A stretch of DNA of 64,000 bases, taken from an uncultured Lachnospiraceae bacterium. Lineage in GTDB: Bacteria; Bacillota; Clostridia; Lachnospirales; Lachnospiraceae. The stretch is from assembly GCA_910579505.1 (NCBI GenBank), contig CAJTTZ010000006.1:1-64000 (forward strand). The letters run 5' to 3'. This document shows, piece after piece, positions 16,523-25,675 of the stretch. A model generated the notes under the pieces. It was not told where the DNA came from. It was given only the letters and a program-made list of their open reading frames with translations, and ran no database searches. Within the stretch, counting starts at the first letter, position 1. Each line of letters begins with the position of its first letter. A program made the position numbers and the translations under genes.

Positions 16523-19500
16523 TCAGCCCACTCCGCCAAGCAGCAGTTCCTCCATCTTGTTAAGCGCCTCCCCCGTCAGCATGAGCAGTGTCTCCTCATC
16601 CTTCTCGATCACCCCGCACTTTCTATAGTGGAGGTAAAAGGTGGGATCACCCTTCGGGTCAAACCGCAGCCGCCCGCCGTAATCGCTTATGAGAAACGGA
16701 ATATTTTCCACCCGGATCGGTGCGTCGGGGCGAAGCGTAAAACTGATCCGCTCGTTCTTTCCCTTTACCTCCGGCATATAAAGTCTGTGGGCGTGGGAAC
16801 GGATCAGCGCAATCCGCAGAAGATTCTCCACCGATTTTGGGACTTGACCAAATCGGTCAAGCAATTCTTCCCGCATATCGTCGCATTCATGTTCATTCTC
16901 AATTCCCGCAATCCGCTTATAGATATCCAGTTTCTGTACTTCGTTCACAATGTATTCCGGCGGGATGTAAGCGTCCACATCCAGATCCACAAGGGTGTTG
17001 AAATCCTCGATCACGGAAATGCCCTTCTTCGTCTTGACCGCCTCGTTTAACATTTTGCAGTAGAGGTCGTACCCCACCGCCTGCATATGACCGTGCTGGC
17101 TCTTTCCAAGCAGGCTGCCCGCACCGCGTATTTCCAGGTCGCGCATGGCAATCTTAAAGCCGCTGCCAAGCTCCGTGAACTCCCGGATTGCCTCAAGCCG
17201 CTTCTCCGCCACCTCCTTTAGCACCTTATCCCGCTTATACATGAGGAAGGCGTATGCCGTCCGGTTGGAGCGCCCCACGCGTCCCCTGAGCTGATAGAGC
17301 TGGGACAGCCCCATCTGGTCGGAATCGTGGATAATCATGGTATTTACGTTAGAAATGTCCAACCCTGTCTCAATGATGGTGGTCGCCACCAGCACGTCAA
17401 TATCCCCGTTCACGAAATCAAACATGATCCGCTCCAGCTCCGACTCTTTCATCTGCCCGTGGGCGAACGCCACATTTGCCTCCGGCACGAGATCGCTGAT
17501 CGCCGCCGCCACATCCGCGATATTGTTGACTCTGTTGTAGACGTAATAAACCTGTCCCTCCCTGGCAAGTTCCCGGACAATCGCCTCCCTGACCATCTCC
17601 TCATTGTACTCGCAGACAAAAGTCTGGATCGGCAGTCTGTCCTCGGGCGCCTCCTCCAGCACGCTCATGTCCCGGATGCCCACAAGGCTCATGTGGAGCG
17701 TTCTCGGGATCGGCGTCGCCGTCAGCGTCAGCACATCCACATTTTCCTTCAGTTTCTTGATTTTTTCTTTATGGGCCACACCGAAGCGCTGTTCCTCGTC
17801 GATGATCAGAAGGCCCAGATCTTTGTATTCCACATCCGCTGACAGTACGCGGTGGGTACCGATCACAATATCCACCATGCCCTTCTTCAAATCCGTGATC
17901 GTCTTTTTCTGCTCCCCAGCCGTGCGGAACCGGGAAAGCAGATCAATGCGCACGGGAAAATCCTTCATTCTCTGCACAAAGGTATGGTAATGCTGCTGTG
18001 CCAGAATGGTCGTCGGCACGAGATAAACCACCTGTTTATTCTCCTGCACCGCCTTAAACGCCGCGCGGATGGCGATCTCCGTCTTTCCGTAACCCACATC
18101 GCCGCAGATCAGGCGGTCCATGATTTTCTCGCTCTCCATGTCCTCCTTGGTGGCGGCTATGGCAAGCACCTGATCCTCCGTCTCCTCAAAGGGAAACATC
18201 TCCTCAAACTCCCTCTGCCAGACCGTGTCCGCCCCGTAACAGTAGCCCTTTCCATTCTGTCTGGCGGCGTAAAGTTCCACCAAGTCCCCGGCGATCTCCT
18301 CCACCGCCGTACGCACCTTGGATTTGGTTCTGGTCCACTCCTGCGTCCCCAGCTTATTCAGCTTCGGTTTCGTGCCGCCGTCCGCCGAAGCGTATTTCTG
18401 GATCACGTCAAGCCCTGTCGCCAGCACATAGAGGATGCCTCCGTCCCGGTAGGAAATCTTCATGTAGTCCTTCACCACATGTTCCACTTCCACCTTCTCA
18501 ATGCCCTGGTAAATCCCCAGGCCGTGGCTCTCGTGCACCACATAATCGCCTACTTTGAGTTCGTTAAAGTCGTTGATCTTCTGACCTTCGTATACCTTTT
18601 TCTTTCTCTTCTTCTTTTTCTGCGCGCCAAAAATATCGCTCTCCGCGATGACCATAAACTGCAGAAGCGGATATTCAAACCCTTTGCGTACCCTCCCGTA
18701 AGCCGTCATCACTTCCCCCGGCTGCACCTCGCGCATGGGGTCTTCCGTGTAAAAAGCATTCAGCTCCTGATCCCGCAGATCCTCCGCCAGCCTCTTTGCA
18801 CGGGTCCTTGACCCGGAAAGCAGCAGAATGCGGTATCCCTTTTTCTTATAACTCTTTAAGTCCTTCACAAGCGATTCAAAGCTGTTATTGTAGGAGGGAA
18901 GACTTCTCGCCTGCACCGCAAATTTATGCTCTGTCTTTACAAGCGGATTCTTCCCCTCCATGGAGGAAAGGCTCACAACACGGCGGTTTTCCAGCCCGGC
19001 CGCCACCGACAGCGCCGGAAACAGGATGTCCATCTGTCCCGGCAGAATATATCCCTTCTCGGCCCGGTGCGCCATGCTCTCACGAAACTCCAGTTCCACC
19101 GCGTCCACATGCTCCCTGATCCGCAGCGGCTCATCCAGAAAAACGCATGACTCCTCCCCCGCAAAGCAGTCCGCAAAGGACGACAGTTCCGGGTAAAAGT
19201 AACGCACATAGCTGTCCAGATTGATCGCATTATAAGAAATGCCAAGCTCCGTAAGCGTTTCTGACAGTTCCCGGTTCTGCACTTCGATTCGGTGCGCCTC
19301 CTCGGTCTTCATCTGCTTTCTGAGCGTTTCCGCCTGCTTTTTCGCCTCTTTCTGGATCTTTTTCAATCCCGCCGCAAGCTCATCCTTCGACAGGATAAGT
19401 TCCGTTGCCGGATAGATGGAAACAGCCTCCAGCTTCTCAATGGAACGCTGGCTCAGAACGTCAAAGCTGCGGATCGACTCGACCTCATCCCCCCACAGCT

Positions 19501-20074
19501 CGATCCTGTAAGGATTTTCCTCCGTCAGGTCAAAAATATCTACAATGCCGCCCCGGATGCTGAACTGCCCCGGCTCCTCCACCTGATCGCATCTCTCATA
19601 GCCAAGCCCTGCCAGTCCGTCTGCCAGTTCATGCTCCGACACCTCAGACTGCCTGTCTATGGAAATGACATGCTTACGCCAGTCCTCCAAGGACACCTGC
19701 GGCGCCATCAGCGCGTCAAAAGTGGTAATCACGGTAAGCGGCACACCTTCCGCCATCCTGCGGAAAACCTTGATCCGCTCCTTGGTAAGCTGATTGCCGT
19801 GAATATCCGCCTGAAAAAAAATCAGATCCTTTGCCGGATACAGCATCACATTTCTGTCATAAAACTGATAATCTTCGTACAGTTCCCTGGCACGCAGATC
19901 GTTAAAAGTGATAATCAGCTTCCGGCGAAATCCCTCGCCCAGCCCGTAAATCATATGCAGTTTCTGGGAGTCTGCACAGCCGCTTAAGGCAGCGGACGCT
20001 TTTCCTCTCGCAAGCAGCTCCCGTATCTCTTCATATTCCCCCAGCTCCGAAAGCGGGGCAAGTAATGCTCTCAT
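16523..20074 (-). CDS. mfd: Transcription-repair coupling factor
   Basis: A 1183-residue DNA translocase that removes stalled RNA polymerase and recruits UvrA. It has UvrB-like N-terminal domains (to about 330), an RNA-polymerase-interacting domain (KVGDYVVHESHGLGIYQG, about 510-530), the helicase core with Walker A GDVGYGKTE and DEEQ box, and a C-terminal TRCF domain. The length is normal. It starts inside the last codons of pth (4-bp overlap), the usual Firmicute pth-mfd arrangement. Confidence 0.97.
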   Translation of the reverse strand: MRALLAPLSELGEYEEIRELLARGKASAALSGCADSQKLHMIYGLGEGFRRKLIITFNDLRARELYEDYQFYDRNVMLYPAKDLIFFQADIHGNQLTKERIKVFRRMAEGVPLTVITTFDALMAPQVSLEDWRKHVISIDRQSEVSEHELADGLAGLGYERCDQVEEPGQFSIRGGIVDIFDLTEENPYRIELWGDEVESIRSFDVLSQRSIEKLEAVSIYPATELILSKDELAAGLKKIQKEAKKQAETLRKQMKTEEAHRIEVQNRELSETLTELGISYNAINLDSYVRYFYPELSSFADCFAGEESCVFLDEPLRIREHVDAVELEFRESMAHRAEKGYILPGQMDILFPALSVAAGLENRRVVSLSSMEGKNPLVKTEHKFAVQARSLPSYNNSFESLVKDLKSYKKKGYRILLLSGSRTRAKRLAEDLRDQELNAFYTEDPMREVQPGEVMTAYGRVRKGFEYPLLQFMVIAESDIFGAQKKKKRKKKVYEGQKINDFNELKVGDYVVHESHGLGIYQGIEKVEVEHVVKDYMKISYRDGGILYVLATGLDVIQKYASADGGTKPKLNKLGTQEWTRTKSKVRTAVEEIAGDLVELYAARQNGKGYCYGADTVWQREFEEMFPFEETEDQVLAIAATKEDMESEKIMDRLICGDVGYGKTEIAIRAAFKAVQENKQVVYLVPTTILAQQHYHTFVQRMKDFPVRIDLLSRFRTAGEQKKTITDLKKGMVDIVIGTHRVLSADVEYKDLGLLIIDEEQRFGVAHKEKIKKLKENVDVLTLTATPIPRTLHMSLVGIRDMSVLEEAPEDRLPIQTFVCEYNEEMVREAIVRELAREGQVYYVYNRVNNIADVAAAISDLVPEANVAFAHGQMKESELERIMFDFVNGDIDVLVATTIIETGLDISNVNTMIIHDSDQMGLSQLYQLRGRVGRSNRTAYAFLMYKRDKVLKEVAEKRLEAIREFTELGSGFKIAMRDLEIRGAGSLLGKSQHGHMQAVGYDLYCKMLNEAVKTKKGISVIEDFNTLVDLDVDAYIPPEYIVNEVQKLDIYKRIAGIENEHECDDMREELLDRFGQVPKSVENLLRIALIRSHAHRLYMPEVKGKNERISFTLRPDAPIRVENIPFLISDYGGRLRFDPKGDPTFYLHYRKCGVIEKDEETLLMLTGEALNKMEELLLGGVG

Positions 20075-20646
20075 ACAGACCTCTTTCTATTGTATTGATT
20101 CATAGCCGCATCGGGGCCCTCCGCGATCACTTTCTCGATGGCAAGCGCAGCGGTTCTCGCGCCCTCATTCATCACTTCCCGCTCCTTGACGGAAAAATGA
20201 CCCAGCACGTAATCCGCCAGATCCATCCGGGGCGGTTTTTCCCCCACGCCCATCCGCACCCGGATAAACTCGTCGTGCCCCAGATGCATGATGATATTTT
20301 TCAGACCATTGTGTCCCCCGTCGCTGCCCCGCTTGCGGATACGGATCTGCCCCATGTCGAGATTCACGTCGTCCGAAATCACAACCAGCTCGCTCTTTAC
20401 GTCCACCTTATAAAAGTCTATGACGCTTCGGACGCTCTCACCACTCAAATTCATGTAAGTGAGCGGCTTGACGAGGACCGCTTTCTGTCCCGCGACGATT
20501 CCCTTGCCGATCAGCGCCTTATGCTTTTTTTCACCCAACACAATATCGTTCTTCTCCGCTATCACGTCGATCACGTCGAAGCCGATATTGTGCCTCGTAT
20601 TCATATATTTTTTCTCTGGATTGCCCAGACCCACGATGATATACAT
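20071..20646 (-). CDS. pth: Peptidyl-tRNA hydrolase
   Basis: A 191-residue enzyme that recycles tRNA from peptidyl-tRNA that has dropped off the ribosome. GLGNPEKKYMNTRHNIGFDVID carries the conserved Asn and catalytic His (near residue 19), and VVISDDVNLDMGQIRIRKRGSDGGHNGLK the Asp and tRNA-binding loop. The start at 20646 gives the standard N-terminus MYIIVGLGNP. Confidence 0.96.
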   Translation of the reverse strand: MYIIVGLGNPEKKYMNTRHNIGFDVIDVIAEKNDIVLGEKKHKALIGKGIVAGQKAVLVKPLTYMNLSGESVRSVIDFYKVDVKSELVVISDDVNLDMGQIRIRKRGSDGGHNGLKNIIMHLGHDEFIRVRMGVGEKPPRMDLADYVLGHFSVKEREVMNEGARTAALAIEKVIAEGPDAAMNQYNRKRSV

Positions 20647-20810
20647 AGTTTCCCCGTTTCTCTGTTCTGTCAGTTTTCCCGTTTTTCTATTCTATCAGTA
20701 TTTCCCTGCTCTTGCAAGAAACTCGAACATCAAAAAAAGCAGTAGGCTTATACTGCTCTTCTCAAGACATCATATAAAGCATAAATCTTTAATTTCCTTT
20801 TCCGTCCACT

Positions 20811-20842
20811 CCCAAAAGAAAAGGACGCCCTCGCGTCCCTTT
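20811..20842 (-). terminator. Terminator downstream of spoVG
   Basis: On the minus strand GGGACGC pairs with GCGTCC around a short loop and is followed by TTTTCTTTT. Confidence 0.8.
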
Positions 20843-20871
20843 CCCATCGCATGCATCATCACACCATACGT

Positions 20872-21144
20872 TTACTCACTATTCGGTTCTAAAAGCGCTT
20901 TCTCATAGCTTTCCAGAATAATTCTCTGGATTCTGTCCCGGGTCTCAGAATTGATCGGATGCGCGATATCGCGGTACTCACCGTCCGACGCCTTCTTACT
21001 CGGCATAGCTATGAACAGACCTTTTTCGCCTTCAATTACTTTAATGTCATGAACCACGAATTCATCGTCAATCGTGATCGAGACGATTGCCTTCATCTTG
21101 CTGTCTTGAGTCATTTTACGCACGCGGACATCAGTAATTCTCAT
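20872..21144 (-). CDS. spoVG: SpoVG RNA/DNA-binding regulator
   Basis: 90 residues, MRITDVRVRK...MKAIVSITIDDEFVVHD...FIAMPSKK, the canonical SpoVG sequence. The family binds nucleic acids and tunes cell division, sporulation and metabolism in Firmicutes. The ATG at 21144 follows AAGGAGG; the longer frame start is not needed. It has its own terminator. A sigma-H promoter is known for B. subtilis spoVG, but I could not place one here with confidence. Confidence 0.95.
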   Translation of the reverse strand: MRITDVRVRKMTQDSKMKAIVSITIDDEFVVHDIKVIEGEKGLFIAMPSKKASDGEYRDIAHPINSETRDRIQRIILESYEKALLEPNSE

Positions 21145-21354
21145 GAAGCTCAGCCTCCTTATCATATGATACCGGTTCGGAATCTACCGGTTTTCACAAG
21201 CTTTCTACACAAGTCATACTCATCAAGCCACGTAGCTTGTAATAAACATTTAATTAATTATGCCCCTATTACAGACAACTTACCCTTTTTTAGCAATCAC
21301 CCCTCATCCCTTTAACACACATCCTGCCTATCATAACACAAATTAGCCGTTTGG

Positions 21355-22473
21355 TCAAAGCGAATATCTGTCATTATGTTCCACCACAATCTCTATCCCT
21401 TCCTCTCCCTTATGGTAGGAATTTGCTCGGATCGTTCCCCTGCTCTCTACAATGCAGTTCTCAATATGTGTGTTATCACCGATATACACATCATTCAAAA
21501 TGATGGAATTTTTAATATAACAGTTACTTCCGATATAGGTTTCCTTAAAGATTACGGAATCCTCAACCGTACCGTTGACAATACAGCCGCTGGATATCAG
21601 GCTGTTTTTAATCTTGGCGCCCACATTATATTTTGCAGGCGGCAGATCGTCCACCTTGGAATAAACATCCGGGTATTGCTTGAAAAAGTAGTCTCTGATT
21701 TCTGGTTTCAGGAAATCCATGTTTGTTTTGAAGTAGTCCTCCACCGTAGCAATGTTGCTCCAGTACTCCTTCAGCTTGTAGCCGAAAATTCTCTTCTGGT
21801 TCTTGTAGCGGATCAGAATATCCTTAACAAAATCATACCGATCCTCCTCCCGGCACTTCTCGATCATCTCGATCAGCATCCTTCTTCTGACTACATAGAT
21901 ACCACAGGAAATGGTGTTGGACTTCGCCACCACCGGCTTCTCCTCAAACTCCTCAATACGGCTGTCCTCGTTCATTTTGAGCGTACCGAAACGCTCCACA
22001 TTGGCGTCCGGGGACAGATCCTTGCAGACTACGGTGATATCCGCCTTCTTCTCAATATGATACTCAAGAAGCTTATTATAATCCATCTTATAAACACAGT
22101 CGCCGGAAACAATCACCACATAAGGCTCATGGCTGTTCTTTAAGAAAGACAGATTCTGCGCAATCGCATCCGCCGTACCCCTGTACCATGCGTTGCTCTC
22201 CGCCGTCACCGCAGGCGTCTCCACAAACAGTCCTCCCTGCTTACGTCCGAAATCCCACCATTTGGAAGAACTCAAATGCTCGTTCAGGCTGCCCGCATTA
22301 TACTGCGTGAGCACAGCCACTTTATTGATGTGGGAATTAGACATATTGCTGAGCGCAAAGTCGATGCTCCTGTAGCTGCCCGCTATAGGCATCGCGCAGA
22401 CCGCGCGCTTCTGGGTTAACTGCCTGATCCTGTGATTATTACCACCTGCTAAGATAATTCCGATTGCTCTCAC
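21355..22473 (-). CDS. glgD: Glucose-1-phosphate adenylyltransferase, GlgD subunit
   Basis: 372 residues from a GTG start that overlaps the glgC stop (GTGA). It has a nucleotidyltransferase domain and a C-terminal left-handed beta-helix (repeats such as CIVNGTVEDSVIFKETYIG). GlgD diverges from GlgC in the N-terminal loop (AGGNNHRIRQLTQKRA) and is known in Firmicutes to be a regulatory partner that activates GlgC. It acts in ADP-glucose synthesis for glycogen. Confidence 0.93.
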   Translation of the reverse strand: MRAIGIILAGGNNHRIRQLTQKRAVCAMPIAGSYRSIDFALSNMSNSHINKVAVLTQYNAGSLNEHLSSSKWWDFGRKQGGLFVETPAVTAESNAWYRGTADAIAQNLSFLKNSHEPYVVIVSGDCVYKMDYNKLLEYHIEKKADITVVCKDLSPDANVERFGTLKMNEDSRIEEFEEKPVVAKSNTISCGIYVVRRRMLIEMIEKCREEDRYDFVKDILIRYKNQKRIFGYKLKEYWSNIATVEDYFKTNMDFLKPEIRDYFFKQYPDVYSKVDDLPPAKYNVGAKIKNSLISSGCIVNGTVEDSVIFKETYIGSNCYIKNSIILNDVYIGDNTHIENCIVESRGTIRANSYHKGEEGIEIVVEHNDRYSL

Positions 22474-23744
22474 GATTTATCACCTGCCTTAATCAAAGTT
22501 TTACCGCTGGGAAGATATGCGTCCGGATAGTCGTCGTGTGTGGTCACGCCAAACACCACCGAATTTTTCCCTACGCTTACCCCTTTCGGGATAACGCTCT
22601 TCTCGCCTACCGTCACCAGTTCGTGATCGTAGATATTCGGGTCTGTCTCGTTGGGAACGGGATCACCGACGCCCAGTTTTACATTATCCTGAATCTCTAC
22701 GTTCTCTGCAACTACCGCTTTATATAACTCGCAGTTTTCACCGATCTGGGTCTGGTTCATAACGATGGAATCCCGGATCACCGTGCCTGCCCCAACAGTA
22801 ACGCCGCAGCCGATCACGGAATTGTAAACCTGTCCACAGATTTCACAGCCTTCACCGATAATACTCTTCTCCACCACGCTCTCCGAAGACAGATACTGAG
22901 GCGGCAGGATCTCGCTCTTCGTGTAGATCTTCCAATACTCCTCGTAAAGGTTAAACTCAGGCACAATGTCGATCAGTTCCATGTTCGCTTCCCAGAAAGA
23001 ATGAAGCGTTCCCACATCCTTCCAGTACCCGTTAAACTCGTAAGCATAGAGGGGTGCGCCGTTCTTATGGCAGTAAGGAATCAGATGTTTTCCAAAATCT
23101 AATCCCGGCTGCTCCGAGTTAGCGAGAAGCGCCTCTTTTAACGTCTTCCAGTTAAAGATATAAATACCCATGGACGCCAGATTGCTGCGCGGGTTCGCGG
23201 GTTTCTCCTCAAAATCTGTAATCCTGCGGTTTTCATCGGTAATCATAATTCCGAAACGCTTCGCCTCTTCCATCGGAACCGGCATAACCGCAATGGTCAC
23301 CTCTGCGCCGTTCTGCTTATGGAAATCAAGCATCACTTCATAATCCATCTTATAGATATGATCCCCCGAAAGAATCAGCACATAATCAGGATTAAAGGTC
23401 TCCATGTAGTCGATATTCTGATATATCGCATTTGCTGTGCCGGTATACCACTCGCTGTTCGCGCTCTTCTCATAAGGTGGCAGAACCGTAACACCGCCTA
23501 TGTTTCTGTCCAGATCCCAGGGTATACCGATACCGATATGTGTATTCAGCCTGAGTGGCTGGTACTGTGTCAGCACGCCTACCGTGTCAACGCCTGAATT
23601 AATGCAGTTGCTCAGTGGAAAGTCTATGATTCGGTACTTACTTCCGAAGGACACCGCAGGCTTGGCCACCTTAGATGTGAGCACTCCCAATCTGCTTCCC
23701 TGACCGCCAGCCAAAAGCATGGCAATCATTTCTTTCTTTACCAT
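22470..23744 (-). CDS. glgC: Glucose-1-phosphate adenylyltransferase, catalytic GlgC
   Basis: 424 residues. It makes ADP-glucose from glucose-1-phosphate and ATP. The catalytic loop GGQGSRLGVLTSKVAKPAV, the DEGx-like LSGDHIYKMDY and FEEKP motifs are intact, followed by a beta-helix. The ATG at 23744 has GAGGTG at 7 nt; a GTG nine bases upstream is less likely. glgD follows with a 4-bp overlap; glgA and glgB are not in the window. Confidence 0.95.
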   Translation of the reverse strand: MVKKEMIAMLLAGGQGSRLGVLTSKVAKPAVSFGSKYRIIDFPLSNCINSGVDTVGVLTQYQPLRLNTHIGIGIPWDLDRNIGGVTVLPPYEKSANSEWYTGTANAIYQNIDYMETFNPDYVLILSGDHIYKMDYEVMLDFHKQNGAEVTIAVMPVPMEEAKRFGIMITDENRRITDFEEKPANPRSNLASMGIYIFNWKTLKEALLANSEQPGLDFGKHLIPYCHKNGAPLYAYEFNGYWKDVGTLHSFWEANMELIDIVPEFNLYEEYWKIYTKSEILPPQYLSSESVVEKSIIGEGCEICGQVYNSVIGCGVTVGAGTVIRDSIVMNQTQIGENCELYKAVVAENVEIQDNVKLGVGDPVPNETDPNIYDHELVTVGEKSVIPKGVSVGKNSVVFGVTTHDDYPDAYLPSGKTLIKAGDKS

Positions 23745-23819
23745 CTTTATCACCTCTTATTTCTTTTTATATTTTTCATGTCTCCTTGTCATCTGTCACG
23801 AAAACGTATCTATATGTAA

Positions 23820-23828
23820 AGTATACCA
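23820..23828 (-). promoter_or_regulatory. Extended -10 promoter of glgCD
   Basis: The minus strand carries TGGTATACT (TGn plus TATACT) about 75 nt before glgC. No good -35 is seen, as is common for extended -10 promoters. Confidence 0.4.
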
Positions 23829-23979
23829 CAAGCCGACTTATAACTGAATAGAATTTACAATAATTCTCAGTTTTTAGTCCTTTCGATATATTAATAATAT
23901 ACAATATTTTATTTCTTTTTTCAATGTCTTTGTTAATTTTTACATATTAACCTATTTTTTCTCATTTCCTAACTTTATA

Positions 23980-24008
23980 TTGGTTTTTTCCTATGAAATG
24001 AGTATAAT
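23980..24008 (+). promoter_or_regulatory. Sigma-A promoter of murC
   Basis: TTGGTT, 17 nt, TATAAT. Transcription would begin about 25 nt before the murC ATG. Confidence 0.7.
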
Positions 24009-24039
24009 ACTAGTAAAAACTGTAAAAGGGAGATACCCT

Positions 24040-25419
24040 ATGTACCAGATTGATTTTCATAAGCCGATCCGTATTTACTTTATCGGAATTGGCGGCATCA
24101 GTATGAGCGGTCTCGCAGAGATTCTTCTGGCGGAGGATTTCGAGATATCGGGTTCCGACCGCGCCCCTTCCGCCCTGACCCGGATGCTGGAAGAACGCGG
24201 CGTCAAGGTCTTTTACGGACAGAAAGAAGAGAATCTCACCAAAGACATAGATTTGGTCGTCTATACCGCCGCCATCAAGAGCGATAATCCCGAACTGCTT
24301 GCCGCAGGCAAGTTGAACATTCCCACACTGACCCGGGCGGAGCTTTTAGGGCAGATGATGAAAAATTACCAAACGCCTATCGCAGTGAGCGGCACCCACG
24401 GGAAAACAACTACAACTTCCATGATTTCGCAGATCCTCCTGAATGCGGATGCAGATCCCACCTTGTCTATCGGCGGCATCTACCGGCCTATCGGCGGCAA
24501 TATCAGAGTCGGCGCGTCCGAGCTTTTTGTCACGGAGGCATGTGAGTACACAAACAGCTTTTTAAGTTTCTTTCCCAAAATCGGAATCATTCTTAATATA
24601 GAAGAAGACCATCTGGACTTCTTTAAGGATCTTGCGGATATCCGAAACTCCTTCCGGCGTTTTGCGCTCCTTTGTCCTGAGGACGGCGCCCTCATCATCA
24701 ACGGTGACATTGAACGGTACGAAGAAATCACGGAAGGACTGCCCTGCCGGGTTATTACCTACGGTCTCTCCTCCGGCCTTAACTACACCGCGTCACAAAT
24801 TACCTACGACGAAGCCGGCTTTCCCTCTTTTGTCCTGTCCGGCACGGAAGGCGCGGAGCGGCGGTTTTCCTTGCGGGTACACGGGGATCACAATATTCTG
24901 AATGCCCTCGCCGCCATCGCACTGGCGGATCTGCTGGGTCTTTCAGATACAGTAATCCGTGCAGGACTCCTTGCCTTCACCGGCACGGACAGACGCTTTG
25001 AGTATAAGGGACAGGTAAACGGTGTCAATGTCATCGACGACTACGCCCACCATCCCACTGAGATCCGCGCCACCCTAAACGCGGCACTGCAGTATCCACA
25101 CAGGCGGCTCTGGTGTGTTTTCCAGCCCCACACATACACGCGGACCAAAGCTTTTCTTTCGGAATTTGCCTCCGCCCTCTCCCTGGCCGACGAGATCGTC
25201 CTGGCAGATATCTACGCCGCCAGAGAAAAGGATACGCTCGGCATCAGTTCCGAAACCCTGCAGGAGAAGATTCGGTCGCTCGGACATTCCTGCCACTATT
25301 TCTCTTCCTTTGAGGAGATAGAAAATTATCTCCTGAAAAATTGCACAAAGGATGATTTGTTGATAACTATGGGTGCGGGCGATGTTGTAAAGATCGGTGA
25401 AAACCTGTTACAAAGATAA
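24040..25419 (+). CDS. murC: UDP-N-acetylmuramate--L-alanine ligase
   Basis: 459 residues. It adds the first stem-peptide residue in peptidoglycan synthesis. It has an N-terminal Rossmann domain (FIGIGGISMSGLAEIL), the ATP loop SGTHGKTTTTSM, and a central motif with EACEY and VIDDYAHHPTEI. The ATG at 24040 follows AAAGGGAG; the frame upstream would start inside the predicted promoter. Its stop abuts a perfect DnaA box. Confidence 0.96.
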   Translation: MYQIDFHKPIRIYFIGIGGISMSGLAEILLAEDFEISGSDRAPSALTRMLEERGVKVFYGQKEENLTKDIDLVVYTAAIKSDNPELLAAGKLNIPTLTRAELLGQMMKNYQTPIAVSGTHGKTTTTSMISQILLNADADPTLSIGGIYRPIGGNIRVGASELFVTEACEYTNSFLSFFPKIGIILNIEEDHLDFFKDLADIRNSFRRFALLCPEDGALIINGDIERYEEITEGLPCRVITYGLSSGLNYTASQITYDEAGFPSFVLSGTEGAERRFSLRVHGDHNILNALAAIALADLLGLSDTVIRAGLLAFTGTDRRFEYKGQVNGVNVIDDYAHHPTEIRATLNAALQYPHRRLWCVFQPHTYTRTKAFLSEFASALSLADEIVLADIYAAREKDTLGISSETLQEKIRSLGHSCHYFSSFEEIENYLLKNCTKDDLLITMGAGDVVKIGENLLQR

Positions 25420-25535
25420 TTATTCACAATATCCACAGAAAAGAACCTGAGACAGTCAGTTTTTTCTGTGGATATTTTTGTGGAAGACAGCATACGGTTT
25501 CATAATGCTTTCACGGTTTGTCCACAATATCCACA
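25420..25535. promoter_or_regulatory. Cluster of DnaA-box-like 9-mers
   Basis: TTATTCACA at 25420-25428 matches the consensus TTATNCACA. ATATCCACA (25429-25437 and 25527-25535), TTGTCCACA (25518-25526) and the reverse-strand copy TGTGGATAT (25467-25475) each have one mismatch. They form two abutting head-to-tail pairs plus one inverted copy. The cluster sits between murC and the primosome genes dnaD and the DnaC-like loader. Confidence 0.5.
25428..25480 (+). terminator. murC terminator
   Basis: A perfect 15-bp inverted repeat (25428-25442 with 25462-25476) followed by a short T-tract. Two of the DnaA-box-like sequences are its arms, so the two roles cannot be separated by sequence alone. Confidence 0.7.
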
Positions 25536-25611
25536 AAGGGATGCCCCGTCCTTTATTGATAAACGTTTATGCGTTTGTTACAGATTGCCCATTTCTTTTC
25601 CCCGTGTCTGG

Positions 25612-25620
25612 TGCTATACT
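25612..25620 (+). promoter_or_regulatory. Extended -10 promoter upstream of dnaD
   Basis: TGCTATACT, about 55 nt before the dnaD ATG, with no good -35. Confidence 0.4.
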
Positions 25621-25675
25621 CATTAATGCACGCGGCGAATGGCGTGGCATCAGTTTCTTAATATAGGGGTGTAAA

